8,903 nucleotides of DNA from JAABRU01 sp964505535 (GTDB lineage Bacteria; Desulfobacterota; Desulfobacteria; Desulfobacterales; Desulfococcaceae), in assembly GCA_964505535.1 (NCBI GenBank), contig CAZDIU010000232.1, forward strand, positions 1-8,903, in the 5' to 3' direction. Of this stretch, positions 1 through 6,173 are shown in pieces (position 1 is the first letter of the stretch; each line of letters opens with the position of its first letter). The translations under genes and the position numbers were made by a program. The notes under the pieces were generated by a model. It saw nothing but the letters and a program-made list of their open reading frames with translations, was not told the DNA's origin and made no database searches.

Positions 1-93
1 GCCTTTATGGGGAGAATATTCAGCACAGCGGCCCCTTTCGGGAGGAATGCAAAAATCTGTTTTTTGCACCTAATGCTTTGTCAAGTTTGATTT

Positions 94-155
94 TGTGAGT
101 TCAACTGTTCAGAAAAACCGGATTTTTTCGAAAAATCCGGTTTTTGCAACTCACA
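94..155. repeat. palindromic element, 15-bp perfect arms, copy 1
   Basis: The inner arms are AAAAACCGGATTTTT (113-127) and AAAAATCCGGTTTTT (131-145), exact reverse complements around a 3-nt loop (tcg). An outer stem TGTGAGTT (94-101) / AACTCACA (148-155) also pairs, leaving an asymmetric internal loop. The inner 33 bp recur at 7015-7047 with only one loop base changed, and both copies are preceded by GTGAGTTCA, so this is a dispersed repeat. Because it ends in a run of T on either strand it could also act as a bidirectional terminator, though no gene end adjoins it inside the window. Confidence 0.8.
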
Positions 156-210
156 GATTCAAGGCTGAAAGAGCACTAAACAATCTGCTGAAAAAATTCT
201 GATTGGATCA

Positions 211-240
211 TTACGAATCCGGGCATCAGAATCTTACAAA
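211..240 (+). repeat. TATACG-type dispersed 30-mer, divergent copy
   Basis: This is a diverged copy of the repeat best seen at 4607-4636 and 4757-4786. The shared core is TACGAA-(1)-CCGG-(1)-CA followed by TCTTACA and then an A/T run. By eye about 22 of 30 positions agree with the 4607 copy when shifted by one base. It lies about 100 bp before the start of the 338-1207 gene, in the same orientation as that gene, unlike the other copies, which point away from their neighbouring gene. Confidence 0.55.
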
Positions 241-337
241 ATTTTTTTTGAAATTTGCCATTTTCTGTATGAGTTTCTGTAAGCCCGGCAGCCTTTTCGG
301 TTTGACAGGAACCGGAAAATTCATTAACATAAAGGAT

Positions 338-1207
338 ATGAAAACAAAAGACGCGGACGGAAAAATCAGACTTACAGGCTGGCACCGGCTGTTCGGGATG
401 ACGCTGACGGATTTTTTCACCGAAACCGGTTACACTGTTGAACTTGAAAAAGACCTGTCCCTGAAAAAACAGATTCTGGATGTGGTGATTATTGAGAAAA
501 CAGAGGAAAATCCTCCGGATGAACTGCCGGACGGACTGGAGAATCTGGGAAAACACAATCTGCTTTCCTATAAATCCATGCGGGAGTCTTTCACGGACTG
601 GACAGCGGATGAACTGATCGGCCATTTTGTCAATTACCGCAAACAGGTCAGTCCGTCCTTGAAAAAACTTCTGCCGAAAGAGGATTTCCGTCTGTATGCG
701 GTTTCTACAAAATATCCGGCAAAACTGGCAGCCGAGGTTCCACTGAAACCTGTGAAAACCGGAGTTTATGATCTCCGCTGGGGCATACGGGACATCCGGG
801 TTATTGTCACCGCTCAGATTGAGAAAGAGGAAAAAAATGCCCTCTGGCTCATGTTCAGTGCGGTCGAAGAGAGCGTGCGCTACGGTCTTTCCCGGTACAG
901 GGGGAAACTGGAGGAAATGAGCATAACCATTTATGATCTTTTCACAACCTATCAGACAGAGGGGATAATAGCCATGCCTTACACACTTGAGGATTACAGA
1001 AGGGACATAAAGGAGCGGGCATTGAAGATGATGACGCCGGAGGATGTCATCAAAGCATTTTCCCCAGAGGAACTGCTGAAAAATATTCCCGCGAAGGAAA
1101 GACTCAGAGGGCTTCGGGCAGAGGATGTGTTCAAAAAATTTTCTGCCGAGGAAATAGAGGCATATCTGAAGAAAATGCGGAAAGCAAAGAAAAAAAAGAA
1201 AGAATAA
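338..1207 (+). CDS. hypothetical protein, possible PD-(D/E)XK/Rpn-like nuclease with C-terminal nonapeptide repeats
   Basis: This encodes a 289-residue soluble protein with no signal peptide or membrane segment. The N-terminal part has a pattern reminiscent of PD-(D/E)XK folds: acidic D48 in a hydrophobic strand (ILDVVIIEK), E53-K54 after it, then LPDGLENLGKHNLLSYKSM (63-81). Such proteins are often annotated as Rpn-like or hypothetical in repeat-rich bacterial genomes; catalysis is not shown here. Residues 232-276 form five 9-residue units beginning MTPEDVIKA, FSPEELLKN, IPAKERLRG, LRAEDVFKK and FSAEEIEAY, which predict short amphipathic helices. The tail is strongly basic (KKMRKAKKKKKE). 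I chose ATG 338 because the family-like sequence begins there and AAAGG (331-335) lies just upstream, though its spacing of 2 nt is short. An in-frame ATG at 203 would add 45 unconvincing residues. The gene stands alone, with repeats on both sides. The coding status is firm; the function is a weak inference. Confidence 0.75.
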   Translation: MKTKDADGKIRLTGWHRLFGMTLTDFFTETGYTVELEKDLSLKKQILDVVIIEKTEENPPDELPDGLENLGKHNLLSYKSMRESFTDWTADELIGHFVNYRKQVSPSLKKLLPKEDFRLYAVSTKYPAKLAAEVPLKPVKTGVYDLRWGIRDIRVIVTAQIEKEEKNALWLMFSAVEESVRYGLSRYRGKLEEMSITIYDLFTTYQTEGIIAMPYTLEDYRRDIKERALKMMTPEDVIKAFSPEELLKNIPAKERLRGLRAEDVFKKFSAEEIEAYLKKMRKAKKKKKE

Positions 1208-1241
1208 TTTCCGTTGCCTTGCCAACCCGCCAGATGACAGG

Positions 1242-1341
1242 TTGTCTGAAATGTGATTCTTCTGATTTCTGTGATTGCCATGATTCTTGTGACAGTCATC
1301 ATGGTAATCATCTGAATCCTGCAAATCAACAGTTCAGACAA
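1242..1341. repeat. TGTCTGAA-ended imperfect palindrome, copy 1
   Basis: The ends are TTGTCTGAA (1242-1250) and TTCAGACAA (1333-1341), exact reverse complements. The interior is also roughly symmetric: GATTGCCATGA (1273-1283) faces TCATGGTAATC (1299-1309) with one mismatch. GATT/AATC words recur every few bases on either arm, so the whole could fold into one long hairpin in RNA or extruded DNA. A second member with the same end sequence lies at 4664-4749. It begins 34 bp after the stop of the preceding gene and lacks a trailing T run, so it is a repeat first and a terminator only possibly. Confidence 0.7.
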
Positions 1342-1392
1342 AGGGAACCATGACATTGCAGGGATGGTTTCCCCGGCTTTCCTGATAAACCA

Positions 1393-1448
1393 CAGGGATT
1401 TTTTAACCAGGGCTTTGAGAGAACCGACAATCTCTCTGCAATCCCTGC
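1393..1448. promoter_or_regulatory. structured leader or candidate operator upstream of hicBA
   Basis: Nested inverted repeats lie 82-137 bp before the antitoxin start: an inner pair GAGAGA (1417-1422) / TCTCTC (1431-1436) and an outer pair CAGGGATT (1393-1400) / AATCCCTG (1440-1447). A further GCAGGGAT at 1358-1365 can also pair with ATCCCTGC at 1441-1448, giving an alternative fold. Toxin-antitoxin operons are commonly autoregulated at such inverted repeats, but no promoter boxes are convincing here, so the role is inference. Confidence 0.3.
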
Positions 1449-1517
1449 TTACAGTCCTTTATCGCTGCCCCCACTCTGCCTTACTGCGGAATGATGGAAC
1501 AGAAAAACAGAGCATCT

Positions 1518-1522
1518 GAGGA
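1518..1522 (+). promoter_or_regulatory. ribosome binding site deciding the hicB start
   Basis: GAGGA sits 7 nt before the ATG at 1530. The in-frame upstream ATGs at 1491 and 1494 have no purine-rich site at a useful distance, so 1530 is preferred as the start. Confidence 0.65.
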
Positions 1523-1529
1523 AAACATT

Positions 1530-1742
1530 ATGGAACAGATTGTGAATATTCATATTGAGAAACTGCCGGAAGGTTTTTATCTTGCAACTTCCGGGGATGT
1601 GCCCGGTCTTGTGGCTCAGGGACGGACAGTTACGGAAACGCTTGAGATTGCAAGAGATGTGGCAAAAAAAATTATGGATGCAAGAGAGGAAAGGGCCGGA
1701 TGTGCCATAAAATGGAATCCGGTGGGAGAACTGTTTGATTAG
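1530..1742 (+). CDS. hicB: HicB-family antitoxin
   Basis: This encodes a 70-residue protein of the compact HicB type, the protein antitoxin that binds and neutralises the HicA mRNA interferase. The recognisable stretch is IHIEKLPEGFYLATSGDVPG, followed by a GR-TVTET segment and the helix LEIARDVAKKIMDA, matching the partial RNase H-like HicB fold (beta strands, an L-G-GR turn, then a helix). No helix-turn-helix or ribbon-helix-helix DNA-binding domain follows, so this is the short form. ATG 1530 is chosen for its GAGGA site; starting at 1491 would add 13 residues. The gene ends 22 nt before hicA and the two are surely co-transcribed. The antitoxin precedes the toxin, the reverse of the textbook hicAB order but known in other loci. 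Confidence 0.85.
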   Translation: MEQIVNIHIEKLPEGFYLATSGDVPGLVAQGRTVTETLEIARDVAKKIMDAREERAGCAIKWNPVGELFD

Positions 1743-1764
1743 CCGCTGATTGTGAGTGCATGAT

Positions 1765-1992
1765 ATGGGGCGTTTATCCGGTTTTCGGTACAGAGATATT
1801 GTAAAAAGACTGAAAGCATTTGGATTTGCCTTTGACCGTCAGGCTGCCGGAAGTCATGAAATCTGGTACAATGAACAGACTGACAGCTACACAACCATAC
1901 CCAATCATCCCGGTGATATGCCCGAAGGTACGCTCAGAGCAGTTCTGAGGCAGGCCGGGATTGATGTGAATGATTTTTTGAAAAAAAATTAA
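1765..1992 (+). CDS. hicA: HicA-family mRNA interferase toxin
   Basis: This encodes a 75-residue protein with the small double-stranded-RNA-binding-like HicA fold. HicA toxins cleave mRNA independently of the ribosome and are held inactive by HicB. Diagnostic features are the N-terminal helix RYRDIVKRLKAFGF, the catalytic-histidine motif GSHEIW with His31, the TTIPNHPG strand, and the C-terminal helix GTLRAVLRQAGID. The length and all motifs look intact, so an active toxin is expected. ATG 1765 is chosen because the family normally begins close to this GRLSGFRYRD sequence and GTGAG (1752-1756) lies 8 nt upstream; a GTG start at 1756 would add three residues. A strong terminator follows at 2006-2040, closing the two-gene operon. 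Confidence 0.9.
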   Translation: MGRLSGFRYRDIVKRLKAFGFAFDRQAAGSHEIWYNEQTDSYTTIPNHPGDMPEGTLRAVLRQAGIDVNDFLKKN

Positions 1993-2005
1993 AGGGAGAG
2001 ATCGG

Positions 2006-2040
2006 GACTCTGCCTCCTGAATCAGAGGCAGAGTCTTTTT
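2006..2040 (+). terminator. rho-independent terminator of hicBA
   Basis: GACTCTGCCTC (2006-2016) pairs perfectly with GAGGCAGAGTC (2025-2035), with an 8-nt loop that can itself pair by TGA/TCA, and is followed by TTTTT (2036-2040). It lies 14 nt after the hicA stop. On the other strand the hairpin is not followed directly by a T run, so it is less likely to serve the converging gene that ends at 2094. Confidence 0.9.
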
Positions 2041-2093
2041 CATATGTGTTACAAGTCTGCGTCCCGTAACAGGACTGAATTCTGTTCAGCCAA

Positions 2094-4340
2094 TCAATCC
2101 AGACACCCCGGTATGTTCAGGTATTTGCGGAAAATGCAGAGCGCATCCGCGGGGGTGGTCATGCCGTCTCTGTTCACATCCGCACAGAAGGAATCACAAT
2201 CCAGTCCGGCAGATGTGGGACAGACCAGCATGTATTTGTGAAATGCGTTGAGCGCATCTGCCGGGGTGATCTGGCCGTCTTTGTTTGTATCGCCGTTGCA
2301 GGGGGAAACAATCACACAGCCCGGAGTGGCAGACCATGGGGCAATGTCATCTTTCAGTGCGCTCAGGCTTATCTGGGAATCCGTGAAGGTCAGTGCCACA
2401 TCAAAGGTGAGTTTCACAATCTCACCGGATGCGCCTGCGGCAATCACTTCAGTGCCGCTCACTTTGTATGCGCCGCACCGCAGCGTATTGGCAGAGATGA
2501 CATTCACATCCAGCAGATAACCGGACGGAACCAGAGAACCTTTTTCAAAACTCTTAAAGGTGAGACCTTCCGGAATGTTGATGTCAAATCCCATTGCCTG
2601 CACGTTGCCGGGAGCGTTTTGTATCCGTAACGGAATGGTGACAGGACTGCCCGGAGTAACATATACGGTCGGAAAATCAAGGGAACCGGTGTCGTCCTCA
2701 ACACAAGTGGATGGCGGCACTTCATCATAAGTGATTTTTATATCATCAATCCAAATCTTCCCAGCCCTGTACATAAACCATGTGAGTGTGGATTTGGTTT
2801 GGTTGGGAATTGGAATCGTGTATTCAGTCCAGCAATTATCTTTACCAAAAGATTTGCCCTGACCAAGCACACTAATATCATTAATATTAAAAGCCATAGC
2901 CGGGACTGAATTGTACTCATTGCCGTCAAGCTGGATTCTGAATGAAACAGACAAAGCATTGGTCACATCCAATGATATACTCGACATGTCACTGCTGTCA
3001 CTGTGAATGGATCGGGAAGAATTATAGCCTTTTGCCGTATCAATTTTATAGGTTCCGGTATGAACAAATTCTGGAGGCAGATTGGTATCGCTCTCAAAAT
3101 CATACGTTTTGGTAGTTGAACCTGATAGGGATACAGGCTTTGCCGTTGTCTTTACTTCGCCGATAGTCAGCACTGTCGAGTCAGTTTGATTCCAAACAAT
3201 CTCAAACGAAAATTTTGCACTGTCAATGAATTCAAATCTGCTTGCTGTCATGGTATCACTGAATGCCTGAAGGACAGTGCCGCCGTTTATGTCATAATCA
3301 CCGGTGGATGTTATTACCGAATAGGTTCCGTCATTATTGATGACATATCGGGAATAATACCAAACATCCTCAGAGATTACCTTTGTGCCATTATAGGAAT
3401 AGGAAGTCGTATAACTTACTCCCCAAATGATATATGGAGATTGAATCCCAATATGAAAGAGTGTAAACAGATTTCCTGTGTTCACTTTCCACTTGACAAA
3501 GGAAACAGAATCTCTGAAATCATACTGAGAATTGGACATCATTGCAGCTCCATTTTGAAAATCAATGGCAAGATTGTCGGAATACAATTTCAATCCTTCA
3601 GGTGTTTCTTCAGGTGTTGCACAATCTTTTTGATTCCAATTGGAAACAGTTAAGGGAACACTTGTACATTCAGGACAGGGATCAGTCTGTTCCTGCTCAA
3701 TGGTGATATAATCCGTTTCAATATAATGACCTGTATACCAGCCATAAGAACTTAAGATATAGGAAACAGTTGATCCATTCAGGGGTTCCACGGTGTAAGT
3801 TTGTGTTTCATTGTTGTTCAGGGTATAGGTCGTCACTCCGGTTTGAGGATCATATTCCCACAGTTCATCAACCCATTCATCCCATATGGGAGTCAGTAAA
3901 GGCATAGTTCCACCAAAGCCGATTGCTGTATATGTATAAACATAATTTCTGTAATCGACATGGGTAATCCTTTTGTCATTTTCAACATCGGCAAGCCAGT
4001 TTTCACCTGAATAGTACTGATTGGCATAATGTGCCTTTATCCTTTTTCTGATGGTTATCTTGCCTTTCTGATTGACAGGAATGGGTTTGGTGTAAACAAG
4101 ACCGCCCCAGTCGGTAGAATCCTGTCCAACTCTGAGAATTCCGTTGGCTTCTGTCACTGTATTTCCGATACTTCCTGCAGGCGCACCTGCTCCGCCTGTT
4201 GAAACACCAAGAATCCATTTGGTAGTGTCCAATACACCGTCATTGAAATCATCCTCCAGCAGCACCTTTGTTGCCGCCGCCGCCATATTGCCAAACAGCA
4301 ATGCCATAAGCATAAACGAACAAACCAGAATCTTTCTCAT
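2094..4340 (-). CDS. exported multidomain protein with C-terminal cohesin and dockerin modules
   Basis: This encodes a 748-residue secreted protein. A signal peptide is clear (MRKILVCSFMLMALLFGNMAAAA, cleavage near residue 23). Residues 24-217 look like a concanavalin-A/LamG-type beta sandwich beginning LLEDDFNDGVLDTTKW. A Cys hinge (PCPEC, 221-225) leads to a second beta-rich region (229-400) and a third jelly-roll, carbohydrate-binding-like domain (412-540, ending WIDDIKITYDE). Residues 551-681 form a cohesin-type module. Residues 682-748 are a type I dockerin with two calcium loops: D684-N686-D688-D695 and D721-N723-D725-D732. No catalytic domain is recognised, so a binding or structural role outside the cytoplasm is inferred. 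The start at 4340 is fixed by AAGGAG (4352-4347) and the signal peptide; an upstream in-frame ATG at 4385 lacks both. The protein may bind the anchored cohesin encoded at 5079-6152. Confidence 0.88.
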   Translation of the reverse strand: MRKILVCSFMLMALLFGNMAAAATKVLLEDDFNDGVLDTTKWILGVSTGGAGAPAGSIGNTVTEANGILRVGQDSTDWGGLVYTKPIPVNQKGKITIRKRIKAHYANQYYSGENWLADVENDKRITHVDYRNYVYTYTAIGFGGTMPLLTPIWDEWVDELWEYDPQTGVTTYTLNNNETQTYTVEPLNGSTVSYILSSYGWYTGHYIETDYITIEQEQTDPCPECTSVPLTVSNWNQKDCATPEETPEGLKLYSDNLAIDFQNGAAMMSNSQYDFRDSVSFVKWKVNTGNLFTLFHIGIQSPYIIWGVSYTTSYSYNGTKVISEDVWYYSRYVINNDGTYSVITSTGDYDINGGTVLQAFSDTMTASRFEFIDSAKFSFEIVWNQTDSTVLTIGEVKTTAKPVSLSGSTTKTYDFESDTNLPPEFVHTGTYKIDTAKGYNSSRSIHSDSSDMSSISLDVTNALSVSFRIQLDGNEYNSVPAMAFNINDISVLGQGKSFGKDNCWTEYTIPIPNQTKSTLTWFMYRAGKIWIDDIKITYDEVPPSTCVEDDTGSLDFPTVYVTPGSPVTIPLRIQNAPGNVQAMGFDINIPEGLTFKSFEKGSLVPSGYLLDVNVISANTLRCGAYKVSGTEVIAAGASGEIVKLTFDVALTFTDSQISLSALKDDIAPWSATPGCVIVSPCNGDTNKDGQITPADALNAFHKYMLVCPTSAGLDCDSFCADVNRDGMTTPADALCIFRKYLNIPGCLD

Positions 4341-4346
4341 TTTCCT

Positions 4347-4352
4347 CTCCTT
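4347..4352 (-). promoter_or_regulatory. ribosome binding site of the cohesin-dockerin gene
   Basis: On the minus strand AAGGAG reads from 4352 to 4347, 6 nt before the ATG at 4340. It decides the start against the longer in-frame option at 4385. Confidence 0.8.
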
Positions 4353-4404
4353 TTGTGTAAAAAAATAAAAATTCAATACATCCATTCAATCTGTTTCCAT
4401 GCTC

Positions 4405-4447
4405 TGCGTCAATGCCTTTTGGAATGCTTCGCATCCGTTTTGACGCA
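4405..4447. repeat. imperfect inverted repeat next to a REP-like palindrome
   Basis: TGCGTCAA (4405-4412) and TTGACGCA (4440-4447) are exact reverse complements, with partly pairing sequence between them. It lies just before the 4462-4486 palindrome. The two look like parts of one compound dispersed repeat; I recall this combination recurring in repeat-rich bacterial genomes, but could not check it. Confidence 0.5.
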
Positions 4448-4461
4448 TAGCGTCAGCTCTG

Positions 4462-4486
4462 TGTTCCCACGCGGAGCGTGGGAACA
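4462..4486. repeat. REP-like palindrome
   Basis: TGTTCCCACGC (4462-4472) and GCGTGGGAACA (4476-4486) pair perfectly around a GGA loop. The TTCCCACGC...GCGTGGGAA palindrome is a very common dispersed repeat in many environmental proteobacteria and is often mis-annotated as short proteins containing PRGAWE. It sits 122 bp upstream of the start of the minus-strand gene ending at 2094. Confidence 0.75.
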
Positions 4487-4606
4487 AGAAAACAAAATCC
4501 CGCAACTGCTGCTGTGGCAGCCTCACCTCCTTTTTTCAATCTCTTATGATGTCATTTTGCAGGTTCCTGACGGATCCTCCCCTTACTGCTTTGTCTTTGT
4601 AAACAA

Positions 4607-4636
4607 TATACGAAACCGGACATGGATTTCTTACAG
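4607..4636 (+). repeat. TATACG-type dispersed 30-mer, copy A
   Basis: It begins TATACGAAACCGG and ends TTTCTTACAG, and is followed by an AT-rich run. It matches 4757-4786 at 27 of 30 positions. Read on the minus strand, toward the gene starting at 4340, it would place a TATATT-like -10 box at its end, so a promoter role is possible, though a matching -35 at normal spacing is not obvious. Confidence 0.7.
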
Positions 4637-4663
4637 ACTTTAAAAAATTTTTCTGCATCTCAC

Positions 4664-4749
4664 TGTCTGAACTCTGATTTGTCTGATTTTTTCCTTCACG
4701 GCAGTCACAGTTTTTAATCCTGCATTTCCTGCATAATCCTGTTCAGACA
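4664..4749. repeat. TGTCTGAAC-ended imperfect palindrome, copy 2
   Basis: TGTCTGAAC (4664-4672) and GTTCAGACA (4741-4749) are perfect 9-bp inverted ends enclosing 68 bp. They are the same ends as in the 1242-1341 element, and the interior again has TGATT words on the left and AATCCTGCA-like words on the right. It lies precisely between the two TATACG 30-mers, 27 bp after one and 7 bp before the other. Confidence 0.7.
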
Positions 4750-4756
4750 AAAATAG

Positions 4757-4786
4757 TATACGAAACCGGGCAGGAATTTCTTACAG
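4757..4786 (+). repeat. TATACG-type dispersed 30-mer, copy B
   Basis: It matches copy A except at three positions and is spaced exactly 150 bp from it start to start. Similarity continues weakly past the 30-mer into a TTTAAAAAA run, so the repeated unit is about 45 bp. Confidence 0.7.
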
Positions 4787-4827
4787 CACCTTTAAAAAAA
4801 ATATTTTATCTGTGCAGATTTGGAAAA

Positions 4828-5039
4828 GCCCCAAAGGGGCGGATTGATAAAGCCCGGAGCATCGCTCCGGGATACAGATCAAAAAAAATATCCACAAGCC
4901 CTGAAAGGGCGAATTATAAACATAATTTCAAAATATTGTTTCATTCCAATTCTAATCCGCCCTTTCAGGGCTGATGAATCTGATGACATTACGAACCCAG
5001 GGCTGCACCCTGGGCTGTATCAATTCACCCCTTCGGGGC
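4828..5039. repeat. array of six short GC-rich hairpins in mirrored order
   Basis: Modules in order: GCCCCAAAGGGGC (4828-4840), CCCGGAGC-atc-GCTCCGGG (4853-4871), GCCCTGAAAGGGC (4898-4910), then in reverse orientation GCCCTTTCAGGGC (4959-4971), CCCAGGG...CCCTGGG (4996-5014) and CCCC-TTC-GGGG (5028-5038). The array is thus A-B-C-C'-B'-A'. The same order of related modules fills the mobile element at 6358-6709, where B and B' are perfect reverse complements; here B and B' have diverged. There is no coding potential: open frames across it follow the repeats. Confidence 0.7.
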
Positions 5040-5078
5040 TTCTGAAAATCCGGCAAATCCTGTTCAGCCAACATGCCC

Positions 5079-6152
5079 TCATCTTTTTTTCAATCTCATC
5101 ACCTGCCGCAGAATCAGAATCTGCATCCCCAGAATCAGCACCGGAACAGCAAACATCAGCCAGTGCCATATGCCGGGGTTGCAGTTTCCCTTTTCCGCAT
5201 TCACACCCGGATTTTTTATTTCCGGAACCTCTGCCATTGTCTGAGCATTCTGCGAATCTGTATTTATGGCAGACAATCCGGGCACTTGTCTGTTTTCAGA
5301 TTCCGAAATCTGAGATTCTGCCTTTTTCCTGCCATCCTTTTCAGAATCCGGTTCAGAACTCGGTTCAGAATCCGGGGAGTTCAGACTGTGCCTGCCTGCT
5401 GAATCTTTCTGCGGATTCTGTTTTTCCTGCGGATTTTCCCGGCTCTGTCCTGTTTTCCCTGTTTCCGGCACTGGCATCTCCGTGTTTTTCTCTGCTCCAT
5501 ACGGAAAAGACGCGGGGCTGCTGTCCAGGGAGGAAGCAGCATTTTTCAAAGGATTCAGATCAATATCTGCGGACAAACCCGAATCCGCATTTGCTGCACT
5601 TTGATCGGATTCTGACGGATCTTGTGTGTCTGCATCTGCTTTATCCGTGTCATGCGCATTGGTTTCCTCATCGCGGTTGGAAATTCCGGAAAAAGAACCC
5701 GGTGTCACTGACCAGTCTCTGACATCATCAAGCAGATTCTGCACCTGCACATCACAGCTTTTTTCCCCCACCACCTCAAATTCCAGCAGAACAACAACCC
5801 CGGATGCGCCCTGAGAAATGGAATTGTTTCCCGCGTCAAATCCGCCAACGCGCACAGTTCCGAAATCCGTGTTGTTTGCGCTGAAATGCGTAAAATTCTG
5901 AGTCAGGGAACCGGGAGCCGCTCCTGTGAACCGCAGGACAGTTGCATCATAAACCACCTCAAACCCCAGCGCATTCACTTCATTGGGAACCTCAGCGGCA
6001 GATACGGCAAAGCGGATCTTTTCCCCTGTTTTGCCGCGCTGACTGTCTATCCGCAGCACCGAGGCATATGCAGTGTCTGTCATAAGATACAGGATGCACA
6101 GGAGCATCAGACAGATCGTTCTGATCGGCATTTTTTGTTCAGATGTCATCAT
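5079..6152 (-). CDS. membrane-anchored cohesin-domain protein
   Basis: This encodes 357 residues (from the ATG at 6152). A signal peptide ends near residue 30 (AYA before SVLRIDSQ). Residues 31-158 are a cohesin-type beta sandwich with signatures VNALGFEVVYDATVLRF, GASGVVVLLEFEV and DDVRDWSVTPGSF; the equivalents AMGFDINI, GASGEIVKLTFDV and DDIAPWSATPG occur in the neighbouring dockerin protein, so the two modules are homologous. Residues about 160-325 are a low-complexity linker rich in S, D, E, N, Q and P. A transmembrane helix follows (329-348, WLMFAVPVLILGMQILIL) with a basic RLKKR end. This predicts a cohesin displayed outside the inner membrane on a flexible stalk. Dockerins bind cohesins, so the product of 2094-4340 is a candidate partner. 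The start is uncertain: AGGAG abuts the ATG at 6158, so 6152 (6-nt spacing) or 6149 is better placed. Confidence 0.87.
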   Translation of the reverse strand: MMTSEQKMPIRTICLMLLCILYLMTDTAYASVLRIDSQRGKTGEKIRFAVSAAEVPNEVNALGFEVVYDATVLRFTGAAPGSLTQNFTHFSANNTDFGTVRVGGFDAGNNSISQGASGVVVLLEFEVVGEKSCDVQVQNLLDDVRDWSVTPGSFSGISNRDEETNAHDTDKADADTQDPSESDQSAANADSGLSADIDLNPLKNAASSLDSSPASFPYGAEKNTEMPVPETGKTGQSRENPQEKQNPQKDSAGRHSLNSPDSEPSSEPDSEKDGRKKAESQISESENRQVPGLSAINTDSQNAQTMAEVPEIKNPGVNAEKGNCNPGIWHWLMFAVPVLILGMQILILRQVMRLKKR

Positions 6153-6158
6153 GTTCAT

Positions 6159-6163
6159 CTCCT
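6159..6163 (-). promoter_or_regulatory. ribosome binding site deciding the anchored-cohesin start
   Basis: AGGAG reads from 6163 to 6159 on the minus strand and touches the first ATG at 6158 with no spacer. The next in-frame ATGs at 6152 and 6149 are 6 and 9 nt away, which is normal spacing, so one of these is the likely start. Confidence 0.65.
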
Positions 6164-6173
6164 TTGAAGCAGG

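Larger units (their letters stand above)
1..337. other. non-coding upstream region
   Basis: I see no credible gene here. A reading frame open from 203 into the gene at 338 has no ribosome binding site at its first ATG and gives an atypical leader, so I treat it as untranslated. The stretch contains a small hairpin (TGCAAAAA at 48-55 against TTTTTGCA at 61-68), the large palindrome at 94-155 and one copy of the TATACG-type dispersed repeat at 211-240. No clear promoter can be picked out. Confidence 0.6.

Noticed and set aside
176..1324. Long minus-strand open frame antisense to the gene at 338-1207
   Set aside because: It runs through the mirrored codons of the plus-strand gene, its ends fall in the GATT-rich repeat, and the composition (many F, H, C, Q residues) is typical of a shadow. 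The plus-strand frame has the coherent protein with periodic repeats.
4508..4536. Hairpin GCTGC/GCAGC followed by a T run as a terminator
   Set aside because: The stem is only five pairs, the T run is about ten bases away, and no plus-strand gene ends nearby.
4828..5039. CRISPR array
   Set aside because: The repeated pieces are short hairpins of differing sequence in mirrored orientation, not direct repeats with uniform spacers, and no cas gene is present.
4820..5722. Plus-strand 300-codon open frame across the hairpin array
   Set aside because: It starts in palindromic repeats and continues antisense to the linker of the anchored cohesin gene. The translation is low in recognisable pattern and the minus-strand product has a signal peptide, cohesin domain and membrane anchor.
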